Shown here in pieces: positions 47,401 through 60,318 of a DNA stretch of 64,000 bases. Under the pieces are notes generated by a model, which saw only the letters and a program-made list of their open reading frames with translations, had not been told where the DNA came from and searched no databases. Positions within the stretch are counted from its first letter, which is position 1. Each line of letters starts with the position of its first letter. Position numbers and translations under genes: made by a program. This DNA comes from Fennellomyces sp. T-0311. Taxonomy: Eukaryota; Mucoromycota; Mucoromycetes; Mucorales; Lichtheimiaceae. Location: the NCBI GenBank assembly GCA_025266875.1, contig JALLLT010000078.1, positions 1-64,000 on the forward strand, read 5' to 3'.

Positions 47401-48781
47401 CTAACAAACAAACTAGTGGGCGCTTGGTGTGATTTGCTACGAGTTCTTGTACGGATATCCACCGTTTCATGCGGATTCGCCCGACAAGGTATTCGAGAAC
47501 ATCTTGTCGCGACGGATCGACTGGCATGAAGGGGTGGTGGACGTGTCGCCCGAAGCCCGGGATTTCATGGAGCGGCTCATGACCTTGGACCCGGAGAAAC
47601 GGTTGGGGTCGAACGGATCAGACGAAGTCAAGAACCACCCGTTCTTCAAGACGATTGACTGGGATACCCTGCTGACCGAATCACCGGCCTTTGTGCCTCA
47701 ACCTGCCGACATGGAAGACACGGATTATTTTGACTTGCGAGGCGCCACCATGCTTCAGAACGAAGACAGCAAAAAGATGGAACTGCACGAAGCGGACAAG
47801 CAGCAAGTGGAGAAGGCCAAGGCCATCATCCAAGAGCAGAACCCGGAACATTTGCAGGAACAGCGACATAAAGGAGGACTGCATTTGAGTGCAGTGAGTT
47901 TGACTGATCATCAGCAACATGAGGAAGAATTTGGCACGTTTGTCTACAAGAACTTACCAGTTTTGGAAAAGGCCAATGAAGATGCCATCCGCAAGATACG
48001 GCACGACAGCATTGCGGCGAGCGACCTGCATCGATCACCGCGCCGCAAGTCATCCTCGGCCCATTTGGACGAAGATGTCAACCCACCACTCCCACCACCC
48101 ATGGTCTTGTCACATTCGGCATCGACAAAGACAGTCAGGCGCTCGATGGATGCGCATGGCCAGCCGCAGCGATTGGCTGATAAGGCAAGAATGCGATCAG
48201 CTTCGTCACCAGGCGACCGCGCCCCGCATCCCCTGGATGAGTATACCACAACCACACCTCCCCCGCCGCCAAGCACGGGTCAAACCAATAAGCCTTTGGA
48301 TTGTCTGGTTGTCGATGACAACCCGATCAGCTGCAAGATTCTTGAAACAATTCTGCACACACTTCAGTGCAGATGCGTTATCGTGCGTAATGGTGCACAG
48401 GCTATTCGGAGCGCAATGAGCGACGTCCGATTCGATATCATCTTTATGGACATACGCATGCCTATCAGTAAGTAAAGCCCTGCTCTTTTTCTATCGCACA
48501 TGGACTTACAGTTACAAACAGTTGATGGTGAAGCGGCGGCGCGAATGATCAAGTCAACGAACAATCTGAACCGAAGCACCCCCATTATTGCTGTAACGGC
48601 GTACGAACGTACTGCGCAACTAGCTGGGGCGTTCGATGACATTCTAAGCAAACCAGTTACTAAAAGCATTATCTATCAGCGGCTCCAACAGTTTTGTGGA
48701 ACACGAGAACAAAGCCAACGCCCGCCCCTCTTCGCACATCATTCATCCAATTCATCCTTGAGCAGTCGGTTCAAAGCTTAA
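41418..48781 (+). CDS. RIM15: Rim15-type AGC protein kinase with PAS-like, zinc-finger and response-receiver domains
   Basis: Seven exons (41418-42492, 42546-43214, 43269-44982, 45036-46826, 46896-47364, 47417-48467, 48522-48781) sum exactly to 2342 residues. The first 1000 are Ser/Pro/Gln-rich and disordered. A PAS-like region lies about 1130-1240, a C2HC finger (CHVCERW...HSELC) about 1310, and the kinase about 1625-1990. The kinase shows ISKGAFGSVFLAKK, YAIKFLKK, VIHRDLKPDNLLI, TDFGLSR, then a ~100-residue insertion before GTPDYLAPE. The receiver (about 2200-2320) has VVDDN, FMDIRMP, AVTAYE and ILSKPV, so all phospho-relay residues are present. Rim15 integrates nutrient signals (TOR, PKA) for quiescence through endosulfine. 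Confidence 0.92.
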
Positions 48782-49280
48782 AGTTATATATTTTTTTTTA
48801 TTTGCATGCACCACACTCTTTTGTTTAGATACCCCTCTTCTGCCCCCCGCAACCACACACATTTGTAGCAACAAACAATAAACATTGCATTCTTTATTAG
48901 GGAACCAGAGATAAGCGTATGCTAGTGTCAGATGACGGGTCGCAACGGAAAAAATTATAACAGTGCTCATCGCTTCTAATGGCAGTGGCCAAAGATAAGC
49001 TGCTAACTCCTGTAATCGACGACGAACTTTCCCGCGGTGGAGGGCACACAAGTGGGGAGTGTAACGGTCATTGAATCATTTCACGTGTGACAATCGTGAC
49101 ATGACCCGAAATGGAAAACTGCACCCCAAATTGCTGCCTGATCGAAAAAGTGAATTCTATCCAATCTGGTCAATCCAACTGGAACCGGCGCCCGCAACAC
49201 AATTATTTAAATGGGTTTCCCCTTTTTTCGTTCTTCTTCTCTGTTTTCCATTTTTCCTTTCTGCTACTTTCTCACATACC
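48782..49280. other. Intergenic region after RIM15
   Basis: About 500 bases with poly-T near 48788-48800 and pyrimidine-rich sequence before the next ATG. No further feature is seen. Confidence 0.4.
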
Positions 49281-50026
49281 ATGTCGCTTCTGGTACGCAC
49301 AACCGCCATGCATGATCTTGTCAGCGATGTCGATGCAATATTCAAAGACAACTCGGTACGTACTATTACGTAAATAAGATAGGGTTTTCTTCACATCGGA
49401 ACTCTAACGTCTGGTTATACAACCCATTCTCTATCTCTCTATTTTTTCATATATATATACGTATATTTCGTGCTCTTTGTTCTTTTATTACTACACAGAC
49501 AAATTCAATGAAAACCACTTCGATATTTTCCGCCATATACGAATTCTTTGTGCCGACCCCACCAGAAGAAAAGCCTCGTACGGGCTTCATGCCTCACTCC
49601 CCGTCCAAACCCGAAGTATCCACGAGTCCCATTGCCATCATATCCACCACCTCTTCAAAAGACAGCAATGACGATTGTCCATCATTAAGCAGCTCCCTAA
49701 GTTCATCGTGCAGTAGCGATGATTTAACCATACTATCCGACATGTTTGAGGACTACAAGAGTAGTCTGGATACTACCATGGTGTTAGAGGAAGAGCCGTC
49801 CGTATACGACGAATGCGAGTGGATGGAGGAGAAAAAGCTGCCTACGCCCGAAACCATTCCTCGACCCGGTCGCGAAATCCGATCCAACAGCGCTCACCTT
49901 AGAATGATTGCTGCTGAACTAAACATGATGCGCAACAATAAGATCATTTGTCCTTTGCGCCAACGATACCATCTACCCCGTCGATCCGACTCTTTCATCA
50001 TCAAGTCAAGCCCTTTGGCAGCTTAA
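49281..50026 (+). CDS. Unrecognised small protein with a conserved-looking C-terminal motif
   Basis: Exon 1 (49281-49355) and exon 2 (49499-50026) join in phase 0 to 200 residues. The N-terminus is MSLLVRTTAMHDLVSDVDAI. The middle is a Ser-rich acidic linker (SLSSSLSSSCSSDDLTILSD). The C-terminus has a dense basic/aliphatic block, REIRSNSAHLRMIAAEL, NMMRNNKIICPLRQR and LPRRSDSFI. I believe similar SNSAHLRM...ELNMMR blocks occur in other fungal proteins of unknown role, but this is from memory. No signal peptide or membrane span is present. Confidence 0.6.
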
Positions 50027-52525
50027 ATCATACATCATTATACCCTCCCGAAAACTATTTGTATATAATTTTCTTCGACTCTGTACATATATATTACTTA
50101 CTCCGCAACAATTGACTAATAAAAAGCTTTTGATTGGTTCTATAATGGGCCCCTTTCAACACATCGGATCCCTTCCCGCTTTTATGCGATTGATAAGATA
50201 AGAACTCAAAACCGCATTTGCCCGACAAACAAATGTGCAACTGACAAAGAACGTCATTGTGACATTGCCATTGTCGACATTGTGACAGAAAGCTCATCTG
50301 ATGTAAAATGGCTCGTACCCACGAGAAACTTACAAAGCTTATTTGCCCATTCTTGTACCCTGTACACACATCACTTTACAAGAGTGGTATGTCTTTCCGT
50401 GTGATTATAAAAGAAAGCATATGTTTCTTTTTTACGCTGTACATAGCAATCAAGGTACATTGCGGACATTTGATAGAGCGAAAAAGGAAGTCTGTTGGCT
50501 TGGCGTGAAATGTTTGAAAAGGACGAGACCGGCGCCCTTAAGAAATCACCATGGCAACCTTTTCCTGTCCCTGTCTCGTATATCGGGCATGATATATTCT
50601 GACAAGATGATATACACATTGAATCTATCGTGGGGTACTACTTCTTGGCGTCTCGGTATCTGCTGCAAACTTTTTGGCCCCCGCGTCCTTACACGGCATC
50701 GTTTTTGATAGGTTAATTTTTAGGTGGCTTCCAAAACAGAGACTTCGCCGGACAGTAACCGAGCGTTTCATCTGTACTCCAATCCCGTTCGTCATCATAC
50801 TTGAATGCTTCTCGATCTTGTCACACATACATTGTGAAGAGAGTTGTAGCGATGGATGGTTGAGATGCTGATCATCTTCTTTCCATATTCCCTAATACGG
50901 AGAATTTTCTCAGCAATGTTTTAGCCGGTGTCCATTTAAGCTTTGTACACAAGAAGAAAAGCTTTTTTTTGACACGTCGATAAAATGTCTGCCGGCGCCT
51001 GATTCCGATTGTGCTCTCAAACATATTAACCAATGGGATTAAATTCCAGCAAAAGGCGAGAAAGGATTTACAAGGCATCTGTTTGTGTTTATGTTTGAGC
51101 GATTCTACATCGGCCATTTGCGACGAAAAAAGCGTGGGGCTGTTTCGCTCAATATATCGCTGTAGTTACACCATGTGGTTCAGTTTCCCTTAAATATACG
51201 GTGTTTGAATTGTCAATTGAAATCATTAGCACCCGTGATGTCGCGTTTTCGTTGATCCGGTCTGGCAATTTAGGCCACGTGTACTCACGAATTTGTGGAA
51301 ACGCGCAAGACCGGATAGTAGTCCGCCATTTGCTTCGAGGGGTTATATGCAGTGCAATTCAACCAAAGCTGTGTTACTTCCTATACAAGTGCCAATTATC
51401 TACTCATACAAAATGAGCTAGCTGTTGGGAACGACCATTCCTCTAAATTACCATCACATAAGCTTCGTAATATGCACGCTATGCCATCGATCAAGTTTTT
51501 AGACCTCCTCCACAATGATTTGGACCATATAATTACCGTTTGTCATATATATTACATTTACTCACCTAAATAATTTGCTAGTTGGCGCCAGAGCTAACTC
51601 TCGATGCAGAGAAAGTGATTGGTATCATTTATAAAGCATCTATCATACAATCAAAGAGAACAGATCGGTTAGATCAAACGGGACAATCGACACTATTATT
51701 TAGTACAGTATAGCAGAATGTCTTTGAGAAGGAAGTTGCATCATTACACATACATCCATGCTAAAGTATCTGCTTCTTTAGCTTGAATATGCAGTAGTAC
51801 AAATGTACGCGTTCACAATGGTGAGTAGTTTAAGCATTTTATATTACCTAGTCCTTGCTGGAAGCTAGCATTGTAGGGCATGGTTACCAACTAGTTGTAG
51901 CACCTTAGTTTAAGGGATCAAGAGGAAAGCATATAGAGTATAATAAAGTATCAGAAAAATGGCGACTAAGCTAGAATTGGCTGGTAAAGATTTTTCGAAT
52001 AAACGCCCTTGGCCCTTGGGAGAAGTAACGGAGAGAGAGAAACTAGATAAAGAATCTAGCGGATTCAGCAGAAAACAGGATAGTCGACAGATAGTGTAGA
52101 TTTCATCAATTCACAATGGTACGTATGTACTCAAGCGGTATACATACAGTATCCTATTCTAGTGGTATGAAGGTACAAGTGTACATTCTTTTATTGCGAT
52201 TCTGGGAGCCATTATCCAGCTCACACGCTGGTCGCATCACATTTCAATTTCAATACTGTATAAGAGTACGCATGCAAGTAATGTAAACTACATCGCTCTT
52301 ATTCGAGGTACGCACCTTCTCATAGGTACGTACATAGTAATATTATCTTTAAGTAGATGAACATACGTACTAGTGACGAAACGCGCCACTTTAAGGGATA
52401 CAGTGGGCGCGAAAAATGTACTCAACATAGTCATTGATTAGCTACGTAAAAGAGAGTTCAAGGCAATCCTTGTACGATAGATACAACTAGTTTTTTATTG
52501 TTTTGGAAAATCGATTATCGAACAT
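50027..52525. other. Gene-free interval, about 2.5 kb
   Basis: Only short frames without recognisable domains occur on either strand. The right half (51580-52440) is AT-rich with scattered GTAC-containing words and looks like unconstrained DNA. Confidence 0.4.
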
Positions 52526-53707
52526 TTAAGCCTTCAAAGCCTTGACATGGTGACTAACGTGATCGGCAATGAAAGTCGAGATAAAAAAGTAGCTATGATC
52601 GTAGCCATCCTGGAAGCGGATGTTCCACTCGGTATCACGACCAAGCTCATGAACGACCTCTTTCAATGTGCTAACCTTGAGTTGATTTTCCAGAAAACCG
52701 TCAGCAGTGCCCTATGTACATGAAACATTAATACAGATCACTCATAATTAATTAGGAGACACCTACCACGTCCACCAAAACATCCACCTTCTCGTTCATG
52801 TGAGACTTGATCAGCTCGATGGTGTCATACTGCTTCCATGCCTCCTTGTCATTTCCGAGGTAGTTGCTGAAAGCCTTTTGACCCCACGGGCAGTTGATAG
52901 GGTTGACAATCGGAGAGAAGGCAGATACCGACTAATAATCGCCATTAGATCATCCAATCAATCTTTGATTCAGACACGCCTACCTTGTATTTAGTAGGAT
53001 TCTTCATGAAGACTGTCAAAGCACCGTGACCACCCTTTATAGTAGTTGAGTAAAGATCGATCTCCGGAGTGCTCCTACTACACTTACCATCGAATGGCCC
53101 ATGATGGAAATGCGAGATTCATCCTATCTATTGATCAATAAGCTGTATGCCGAGATAAGATGTTAACTTACAATAGGTAATTGGCTATGGATGAGCGAAG
53201 GAAGCTCCTTGACGATATAAGAGTACATGCGATAATGCTTGGCCCACTTGGGGTCCGTAGCGTCGAGGTAGAATCCAGCGCCTGCAGATATCGATCAGTA
53301 AATCGCATATCGTGAGGTGCAAAAGTCCTTACCAACACCGAAATCCCATGAATCGCTGTCACCTTCAATCGATACACCACCTAAAAGATAACCCATGCAT
53401 GAGTTTACAGCGTCGCTTGCCGCAGTGAACAAGAGTGCGTGTACGTACGCGGGGATGTATCTGGGGCGATCAAAGCAACGCCGTGTTTAGCAGCTTCAGC
53501 CAAGGCACCACTTTTTTGGATAAAGTTATCTTCAGTGCAAGTCAAGCCTGACAAAAAGTAAATGCCGGGAACAGGCTTGCCATTGGTAGCTTCCTTGGGC
53601 AAAAAGACATTGAACTTCATGTCACATTGGAGCTCGTCCGAGGTATGTTGGTACTTGACCAAATAGCCGCCAAAGGATTTGTTGCGTGAAATCTCAGTTA
53701 ATGCCAT
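52526..53707 (-). CDS. S-formylglutathione hydrolase (esterase D family)
   Basis: It hydrolyses S-formylglutathione to formate and glutathione in formaldehyde detoxification. Several short exons from the ATG at 53707 ([19 protein letters not shown]) to TAA 52526 encode the whole family pattern. Present are [45 protein letters not shown], the nucleophile elbow [31 protein letters not shown], a DGFLENQL segment, and the catalytic histidine in GYDHSYFFI. Nothing essential is missing. An upstream basic extension would need a GTG start, so I do not include it. It is divergent from NUP42. Confidence 0.93.
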
Positions 53708-54166
53708 GAGGAAATAAGGGTGGGAAGGAACTAGACGCCGGAGACGCGTTGCAAGCCGTGACACTTTATATGTGTCTTAATCGGGATCTGGATTTAGACT
53801 TTCTATCTAATCGTTTCCATGACTTTTATCTTTGCTGCACAAGGAGATATTACTAAGCTCTTCGGAGCCCGCGCAGCGAGTAGCTACATGGCGCAAGTTA
53901 AAGTGTCTAGTAATACACGTTTGGATTCGCTGGAAATGTCCGTGGTTCGGACGGGTAACCACGTGAGAATACTGATATACGTGGTTCTGTATGTTGCTAC
54001 AGCAATCTGTGAAACCTAGACGCAATGGTAGCTATACTGAGATCTGACAACATTGCTTGCTAAGCTATAATCATGCACAGCCGATGAAATTAACAGAGGC
54101 TGTAATAAATCAGGCGAACAAGGGAGTTGATTTCCCGCACGCATTTTCTTCATCCACTAAATTTAT

Positions 54167-55548
54167 ATGGCTATCTGTCGATTTTTCCAAGAAGGTCGCT
54201 GCAATCGTGGCAATGCCTGTAATTTTGAACATGTACGACCCGGCCAACAGCAACAATGGAACAAAGGGCAGGGGGGAGGAGCTACCACCGATAAATACAA
54301 GTAAGTAACAGGAACACAAGCGACCGAATGATCGTTCACGAAGACTAATCTTTTGTTGTCAGCGAAATGTCTATACGAGTTGGCTTAAAAGATGAACGAC
54401 CAACATGGCAATTGAGTGTATTTGGTCCTGCAAAAGAAGAACCCAACATGATCGTCGGCACAGACCTTAGTCCTGAAGAAGATCGTATGCGTTACTACCT
54501 GAGTATGCGCACTACGGGTAACACGACACAATATGTATGTTCATAAAAAAAAAGGTGTTTGAATATAGATATACTGATATGATTATAGCTCTCACAACAC
54601 GAGCAAGCAGCACGAGAGATGTCAAGTCAAGTGGATGCGATTCTTGGCAGTACGAGTGCAGCGTTACAACACTACGAAAAGGAAAAGAGGAACAACACAA
54701 GCTCGTTTGGCGGTGCAGCAAATAAGCAATTCGCACCGTTCCGAGGTAGCGGTGGAGCATTCGGTGGAGGAGGAGGTTTCGGTGGTTCAGGATTTGGTGC
54801 TGGCGGATCCGCTTTCGGTCAAACTAATAGCGCGTTTGGAGGAGGGTCAACATTTGGATCCAAACCCTCAGCCTTTGGTGGATCGACATCAGCGCCAGCC
54901 TTTGGTAACACATCATCATTTGGAGGAGCCAGTACCGCGCCAGCTTTCGGAAGCACATCATTCGGAAGTACATCATCACTAGGTGCAAGCGCCCCAGCCT
55001 TCGGCAGCACATCATCGTTAGGTTCTAATGCCCCCGCGTTTGGTAATACATCAGCACTTGGTTCGGCTGCACCAGCATTTGGCAGTACATCAGCATTGGG
55101 TTCGGGTGCGCCCGCCTTTGGAAGCACATCGTCACTTGGTTCTGGTGCACCAGCGTTTGGAAGTACATCAGCACTGGGCTCAAGTGCTCCTGCTTTTGGA
55201 AGTACCTCAGCATTAGGAACAAGTGCACCAGCGTTTGGTAGCACGTCAGCACTTGGTAGTAGCGGTGGTGCCCCTGCATTTGGAAGCACTTCGACCTTGG
55301 GAGGCGGTGCACCGGCATTTGGCAATACCTCTGCTCTGGGTGCAAGCAAACCAGCGTTTGGAAGTACAGCTGCGGCACCGGCATTTGGAAATACATCAGT
55401 ACTAGGAAGCGGTGGTCCGACCACGGGAGGTGTGTCAACTCCACAAACAGATCCAAATTTATCCGCAGAAGACAACACCGCGTTTGCACAAGATCGCTTT
55501 ACATACATGAAGATTCCCGAGGTTGTCCCTCCTCCTCAATTCCGATAA
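54167..55548 (+). CDS. NUP42: FG nucleoporin with N-terminal CCCH zinc finger (Nup42 / NUPL2 type)
   Basis: Exons 54167-54300, 54363-54534 and 54589-55548 give 421 residues. The protein begins [20 protein letters not shown] followed by EH, a CCCH finger right at the N-terminus, as in vertebrate NUPL2. A helical part ([15 protein letters not shown] to [18 protein letters not shown]) leads into an FG domain. There a 13-residue unit on the theme [13 protein letters not shown] is repeated about a dozen times, after GGFGG-type repeats. It ends in [14 protein letters not shown], which resembles the Gle1-binding tail of Nup42. Such proteins sit on the cytoplasmic face of the nuclear pore and stimulate Dbp5 in mRNA export. 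Confidence 0.87.
54973..55410 (+). repeat. Tandem 39-base coding repeats in NUP42
   Basis: Roughly eleven near-tandem units of 39 bases encode [13 protein letters not shown] with small length changes (an added GG, a shortened unit with AAAPAFG). Third positions differ between units, so the array is old rather than freshly expanded. Confidence 0.75.
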
Positions 55549-57342
55549 TTGTATAATAAATTAACCAGGATCTTTTTTATCATGCATTAAGGATATCAAT
55601 TAAAATATCATTCACAGAAATTCACACATCTTTCAATAGCGTGCTGTTACTACGTACTAGCTTTCTTTGAACTTGTGCTATATTTTGGCACCATCATGGT
55701 TTGTACGGTATTAAATTGGATAAAAAACTACAGGGTAGCATACTTTTTCCTGATATTTTTTTTTGTTCACACTCTCCTATTATTTATTTCGTATAGTTAC
55801 ACACTCTGTATACGTACTTAGTCGCACCTCGTACTCGGAAAAAGGTATAATTGGTGGTATCGATTTATTATTCGCATCATGAGGTATACTTTAGTATATC
55901 GGATACGCATGTTTCATCATTTTCCTGCTTGTTGAATACAATAAACCCCATTGTCCATCTCACAAAATATATCATCGGTGCCATGGTAGGATGTGAGTCC
56001 TATATCAAGCAATCAAAGTTAGTGAGAGGTGACAGACCGAACTAAGGCAAATGGTGCGATTTTGCCATCTAACCTGTGAAGGTATAGATTAATTTCTCGC
56101 TTTCAGGTCGACTTGGTCCCTTCCAATATTCTTCCAACCACGTATGTAGCAAGTGTCAGAGATAGCTCAAATCGCAATTCCGTTAATCATACACCGTGTA
56201 ATAGCCACAAGGAACCTTTGACCGCGCATTAAATGTATCCATTAAATGTATCATTCATGAAATAACACTCGGTCTCCAATAATAGGTTACTACCATTGGT
56301 AGTTATTCTTTCTTATGATACCCTCTTTTACTCCCTTTTGCATGAGAATCCATCATCCACAATTGCTCTTCTCTTAGAAATTATGACACCGTCAAATGTA
56401 TTGCAAAAAAAAAAAGTCATAATAATGTACATAATGTTATTGGCAAGTCATACTGAAATTGGTTTAGATTCTTTAAGACAGACACATGGTGCTAAGCAAG
56501 CAGTAAATGCCTTACAGTTGATTGGGGCCTTGCACTCTACGTAATGGTTCCACAATATTACCCGGTCTATTTTTAGCTTTTACCTTTGTGATGTCATGTC
56601 ATTAGGATTTTGGGAGGGAATACTGCATGCGGAACAATAAGTAAGGCTAAGAATGCATTTGGTATTAATAAAATGTTTGAGGGTGAGGATGTCTCATTAT
56701 ATCATAGACGTAGTGAATTTCTCTATTTTTATACATTACAAAAAATTTCCTCGGGTTCGTAGTATGGGACCATACACCGAGACATGATAGCCTTTTAACC
56801 GATTTGACGGCCATTTTTTTCAAACCAACTTATTACAGCGTATATCCGACACTTGCTAATCTTGTCTTCCTTGCAGTATAATCGAGCTGGTGAAATATGG
56901 GCTTGTACCCAGAAATGCCTAGTGATGTCCTAGGATCAGCAACGTGCATATGACACAACAGTATTGGCAGCAAGTATTGCCACGTAAATTCATCGTGAAC
57001 GAGCCTTATGGCCTAATTCTGGCAAATGATACCCCTTGGCTGTCAGTCTAATAGCCTTCCGAATCATATGATTGCGCAATGTCAAACTAGCACTTGGTCA
57101 TTTTAAGCATAAGGCCAAGAGCCGGCGCTTGCATTAAATTTGGAAGCTAAGCTACCCAGGACAAATTTGGAAAGTGAGGCGTCTGGCTTCGTGAGTCACA
57201 AGAATAGGTTTGGTACCGATGCATGGTCGCACAATCCAGTATGCGAATGCCGTATACCCGCGTCTGTATATAAAAGAGACCCATGTTTGTGAAGCAGAAC
57301 TCGACAACTTTTTCTTCTCTTCTTAAAAAGAAACAACTCGAT
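55549..57342. other. Gene-free interval, about 1.8 kb
   Basis: AT-rich, with only short frames lacking domains. It contains the NUP42 3' end and, at its right, the promoter of the C2-domain gene. Confidence 0.4.
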
Positions 57343-57986
57343 ATGGGACTCCCCGCTGGAACTCTTACTGTTACCCTCATTGAGGTAATTTATATAGACA
57401 ATTTCTACTCTAAACGGATTATAAGTTTCTACATTTTACTTAAAATGACTTATTTTCAGGCAAAGGACCTCAAGAACCAAGACCTATTCGGCAAGAACGA
57501 CCCTTACGTGTAAGTTGATCGAATTAGATTGAAAATTGTCTTGATGTGTCTAAACTGTGATTGCGTAACGTAGTGAGTTATGGCTTGATGATGATTACAA
57601 GCAAAAGTCCAGTGAGGTCAAGAATGTATGTAACACTTCTTTCGACGTGTTGAAAAAGCATGTAACACGAAATCATCTAGACCAACAACCCTGTTTGGAA
57701 TGAAACCTTCACCTTCAACATCTCGAAGGGTTCCTCGGACAAGAAGCTTTACCTCAAGGTCCTCGACAAGGATTTGATCGGCAGTGATAAGATTGGCGAT
57801 GCTAAGGTCAACGTCAAGGATATTATCAACAGCGGACGACCTTTCGATGAATGGTAGGTGTGGATTCTTTATTTATTAGAGCAGGAGCTAATGGCTCGAT
57901 AATGCAATAGGGTCAAGCTTCCCGCCAAGCTCGGCCTCAGCAGCCATGGTGAAATCCGCGTGGCCATCCATTTCACTCCCAACTAA
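57343..57986 (+). CDS. Single-C2-domain protein, 130 residues
   Basis: Five exons (57343-57384, 57460-57509, 57574-57625, 57681-57853, 57911-57986) join in frame. The product is almost exactly one C2 domain: GTLTVTLIEAKDLKNQDLFG, KNDPYVELWLDDDYKQKSS, TNNPVWNETFTFNISKG, LYLKVLDKDLIGSDKIGDA, then EWVKLPAKLGLSSHGEIRVA. Calcium-binding aspartates are present in loop 1 (DLFGKNDP) and loop 3 (LDKDLIGSD), so calcium-dependent lipid binding is plausible. There is no signal or membrane span. Small free-standing C2 proteins are frequent in fungi and plants; the exact role is unknown. Confidence 0.87.
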
Positions 57987-58504
57987 GTACCATCACACAA
58001 TGTTGCAAAAATTGCTTTATAGCATGCGACTCCATTTGAAGCACATGTATAGCTCTACGTATATTAGTTTCTTCTCTCATTGATAATCATTAAACACATG
58101 ATCAACATGTTTGTGCATATTATTTAAAGAGCTCATCTAAAGAAATAAGACGGCTATGTTGATGCAGTAGCGTTAACGCGCTTTCACTATCCAATAGGAT
58201 TGCAGTGGGAATTTCTGCATTACGATGGCAGAGTATCTTATCAAAGGAATATTATCTGGTTCGGGTACGCTAAGCTTCATTCACGCTCTGCACTTTCAAT
58301 GCAAGATAAACTTCGTCGAGAAGGCAATGAACCTCGCGTACTTTGCTGATCTAAGAATTGAAAGATCCGGAACTTTTATACGTCGTTCCTGAAACAAATT
58401 GCCGTAAATGGCGATGCATGTGGGACTTCTCGGCTGCCTATCCCTTTAAACGGAGATTTTCGTTTTCTAGGACTCTTGAACTCTCTCTCTCACTCTTATC
58501 AAAC

Positions 58505-60318
58505 ATGCGGGGGACTCTCATTACCATTACTGCTGCTGCCTTGCTCCTGGGCGCCAATGCTCTACCTACTGTGGAATCGCAAACTCCGTTCATAGCAGCC
58601 CCTCCTCAAGCGACGCCCCTGTCTGAGCGTCTACAGGACAGTCTGACTCTTGAGGGCTTGCTGCGTCATTCCGAAAAACTGCAAGCCATTGCTAACGAGA
58701 ATGGCGGTACGCGTGTGTTTAGCTCGGGTGGACACAACGCCACGCTGAGCTATATTGCCGAGTCGTCGCTTTTGAATGGATATCATACTTGGCTTGAACG
58801 TAAGTTCTTTTGCCTTTTATAATGACTAATCCGATTTTTATCTAACGCACGAAAATGTAGCCATGTATTTGAACTATACTGAGAAGGTCAAACAGGAAGC
58901 ATCGGTGGTGGCGCCTATTCAACAAGAAATTCCCGTGGGCCTTATGACGTTCACAGAGAGCACGCCGTTGGACGGAATTACCAGTGAGTTAAGACTGGTC
59001 TCCAACTTAGGCTGCGATGTATCGGATTACCCCGATGTTCGGGACAAGATCGCCCTCGTCAAACGAGGCGAATGTGCATTCGGTCAAAAGGCATATGCTG
59101 CTGGGGAAGCGGGTGCTAGTGCAGTGCTTGTCTACAATAACGAGAAGGGATCGTTATCAGGTACTTTGGGTCAAGATTTCCCACCGGGTGCTCCGACTGG
59201 CGGCATTTCTGATGAAGATGGCGCAAAGTTAATCCAGCTCCTTGAGCAAGGCAAGGTTGAGTTACATGTGGCTATTGTTGAGAAACGTGAAGAGCGCCTT
59301 ACCTATAATGTCATTGCCGAAACCAAGGTTAGCATTACTGTTATTATGGTAACGATAGAGATCAACTGGAATGACATTTTCTTGTAGGGTGGCGACAAAT
59401 CAAACTTGATTGTGATTGGTGGTCATAGCGATAGTGTCGTGGCTGGCCCTGGTATTAATGATAACGGATCTGGCACTGCCGCTCTCCTTGAACTGTCCTA
59501 TTTGTTCCGAGACGTCGAACCGGTCAACGCGGTTAGGTTCTGCTGGTGGACTGCCGAAGAATACGGTCTTTGTAAGCGTGATACCTTCGCTTCAAAATTT
59601 TATGCTAATCTCTTCTAATTTAGTGGGAGCAAAGCATCATGTCGCCAACTTATCAGAAGAGGAGCGCAAAAATATTGCACTGTACCTCAATTTCGATATG
59701 GTGGCTTCACCTAATGCTATCAACGGTGTCTATGATGGTATATAACTGTTTCGTGTAATCTTTCTTTTACTCTTTAACTAAAAGATTCTCATGAAAAATA
59801 GGTGATGGATCGGATAGCAAGCTTGCTGGTCCACCTGGCTCTGCTGCTATTGAGAAGCTGTTCCAGGACTTCTTTGTTGAAAAGAACGAGCCCTATGACC
59901 CATCCGAGTTCGATGGCCGTAGTGACTATGGACCATTTATCGTGAGTACTTTAGGTGATATCATCAAACGAATATAATAACTCTGAGTAAATAGGCCGTT
60001 GGTATCCCATCTGGTGGTCTTTTCACTGGTGCTGAGGTGGTGATGACTGAGGAACAAGCCAAGCGATATGGACGCAAGGCCGGTGTTGCATATGACGAAT
60101 GCTACCATCAAGCATGTGACACTATTGACAACCTGAGCCATGAAGCATTCTTGCTCAATTCACGCGCTATTGCCCACGCTCTTGCCACCTTCTCTCAATC
60201 AACTGAACTGGTGGATCGTCAACGCAACTATATGCGTGTTGCCTCTCCCGAGTATAAAGAGATTGATATAGAAAGTATCTGGCCATCTGGAGCTGACAAG
60301 CATGCTCATGTGATGTAA
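58505..60318 (+). CDS. Secreted M28 family zinc aminopeptidase with PA domain
   Basis: Six exons (58505-58799, 58861-59327, 59388-59571, 59624-59737, 59802-59941, 59995-60318) give 507 residues. A signal peptide (MRGTLITITAAALLLGANA) is followed by a propeptide-like stretch. A protease-associated domain covers about residues 120-255 (IALVKRGECAFGQKAYAAGE, AVLVYNN). In the M28 catalytic domain all five metal ligands are visible: H and D of GGHSDSV, D of GINDNGSG, E of TAEEYGL, D of YLNFDMV and H of CYHQACDT. The family is the leucine/arylaminopeptidase Y type, which releases N-terminal amino acids outside the cell or in the vacuole. Its 3' end has a broken copy at 63.8 kb. Confidence 0.93.

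Noticed and set aside
53708..53764. Basic N-terminal extension of S-formylglutathione hydrolase that would resemble a mitochondrial presequence
   Set aside because: The extended frame begins with GTG, not ATG, and the family start MALTEIS... fits the ATG at 53707.
54057..54308. 84-codon plus frame overlapping the first NUP42 exon
   Set aside because: Another frame of the same bases encodes the CCCH finger and splices perfectly into NUP42.
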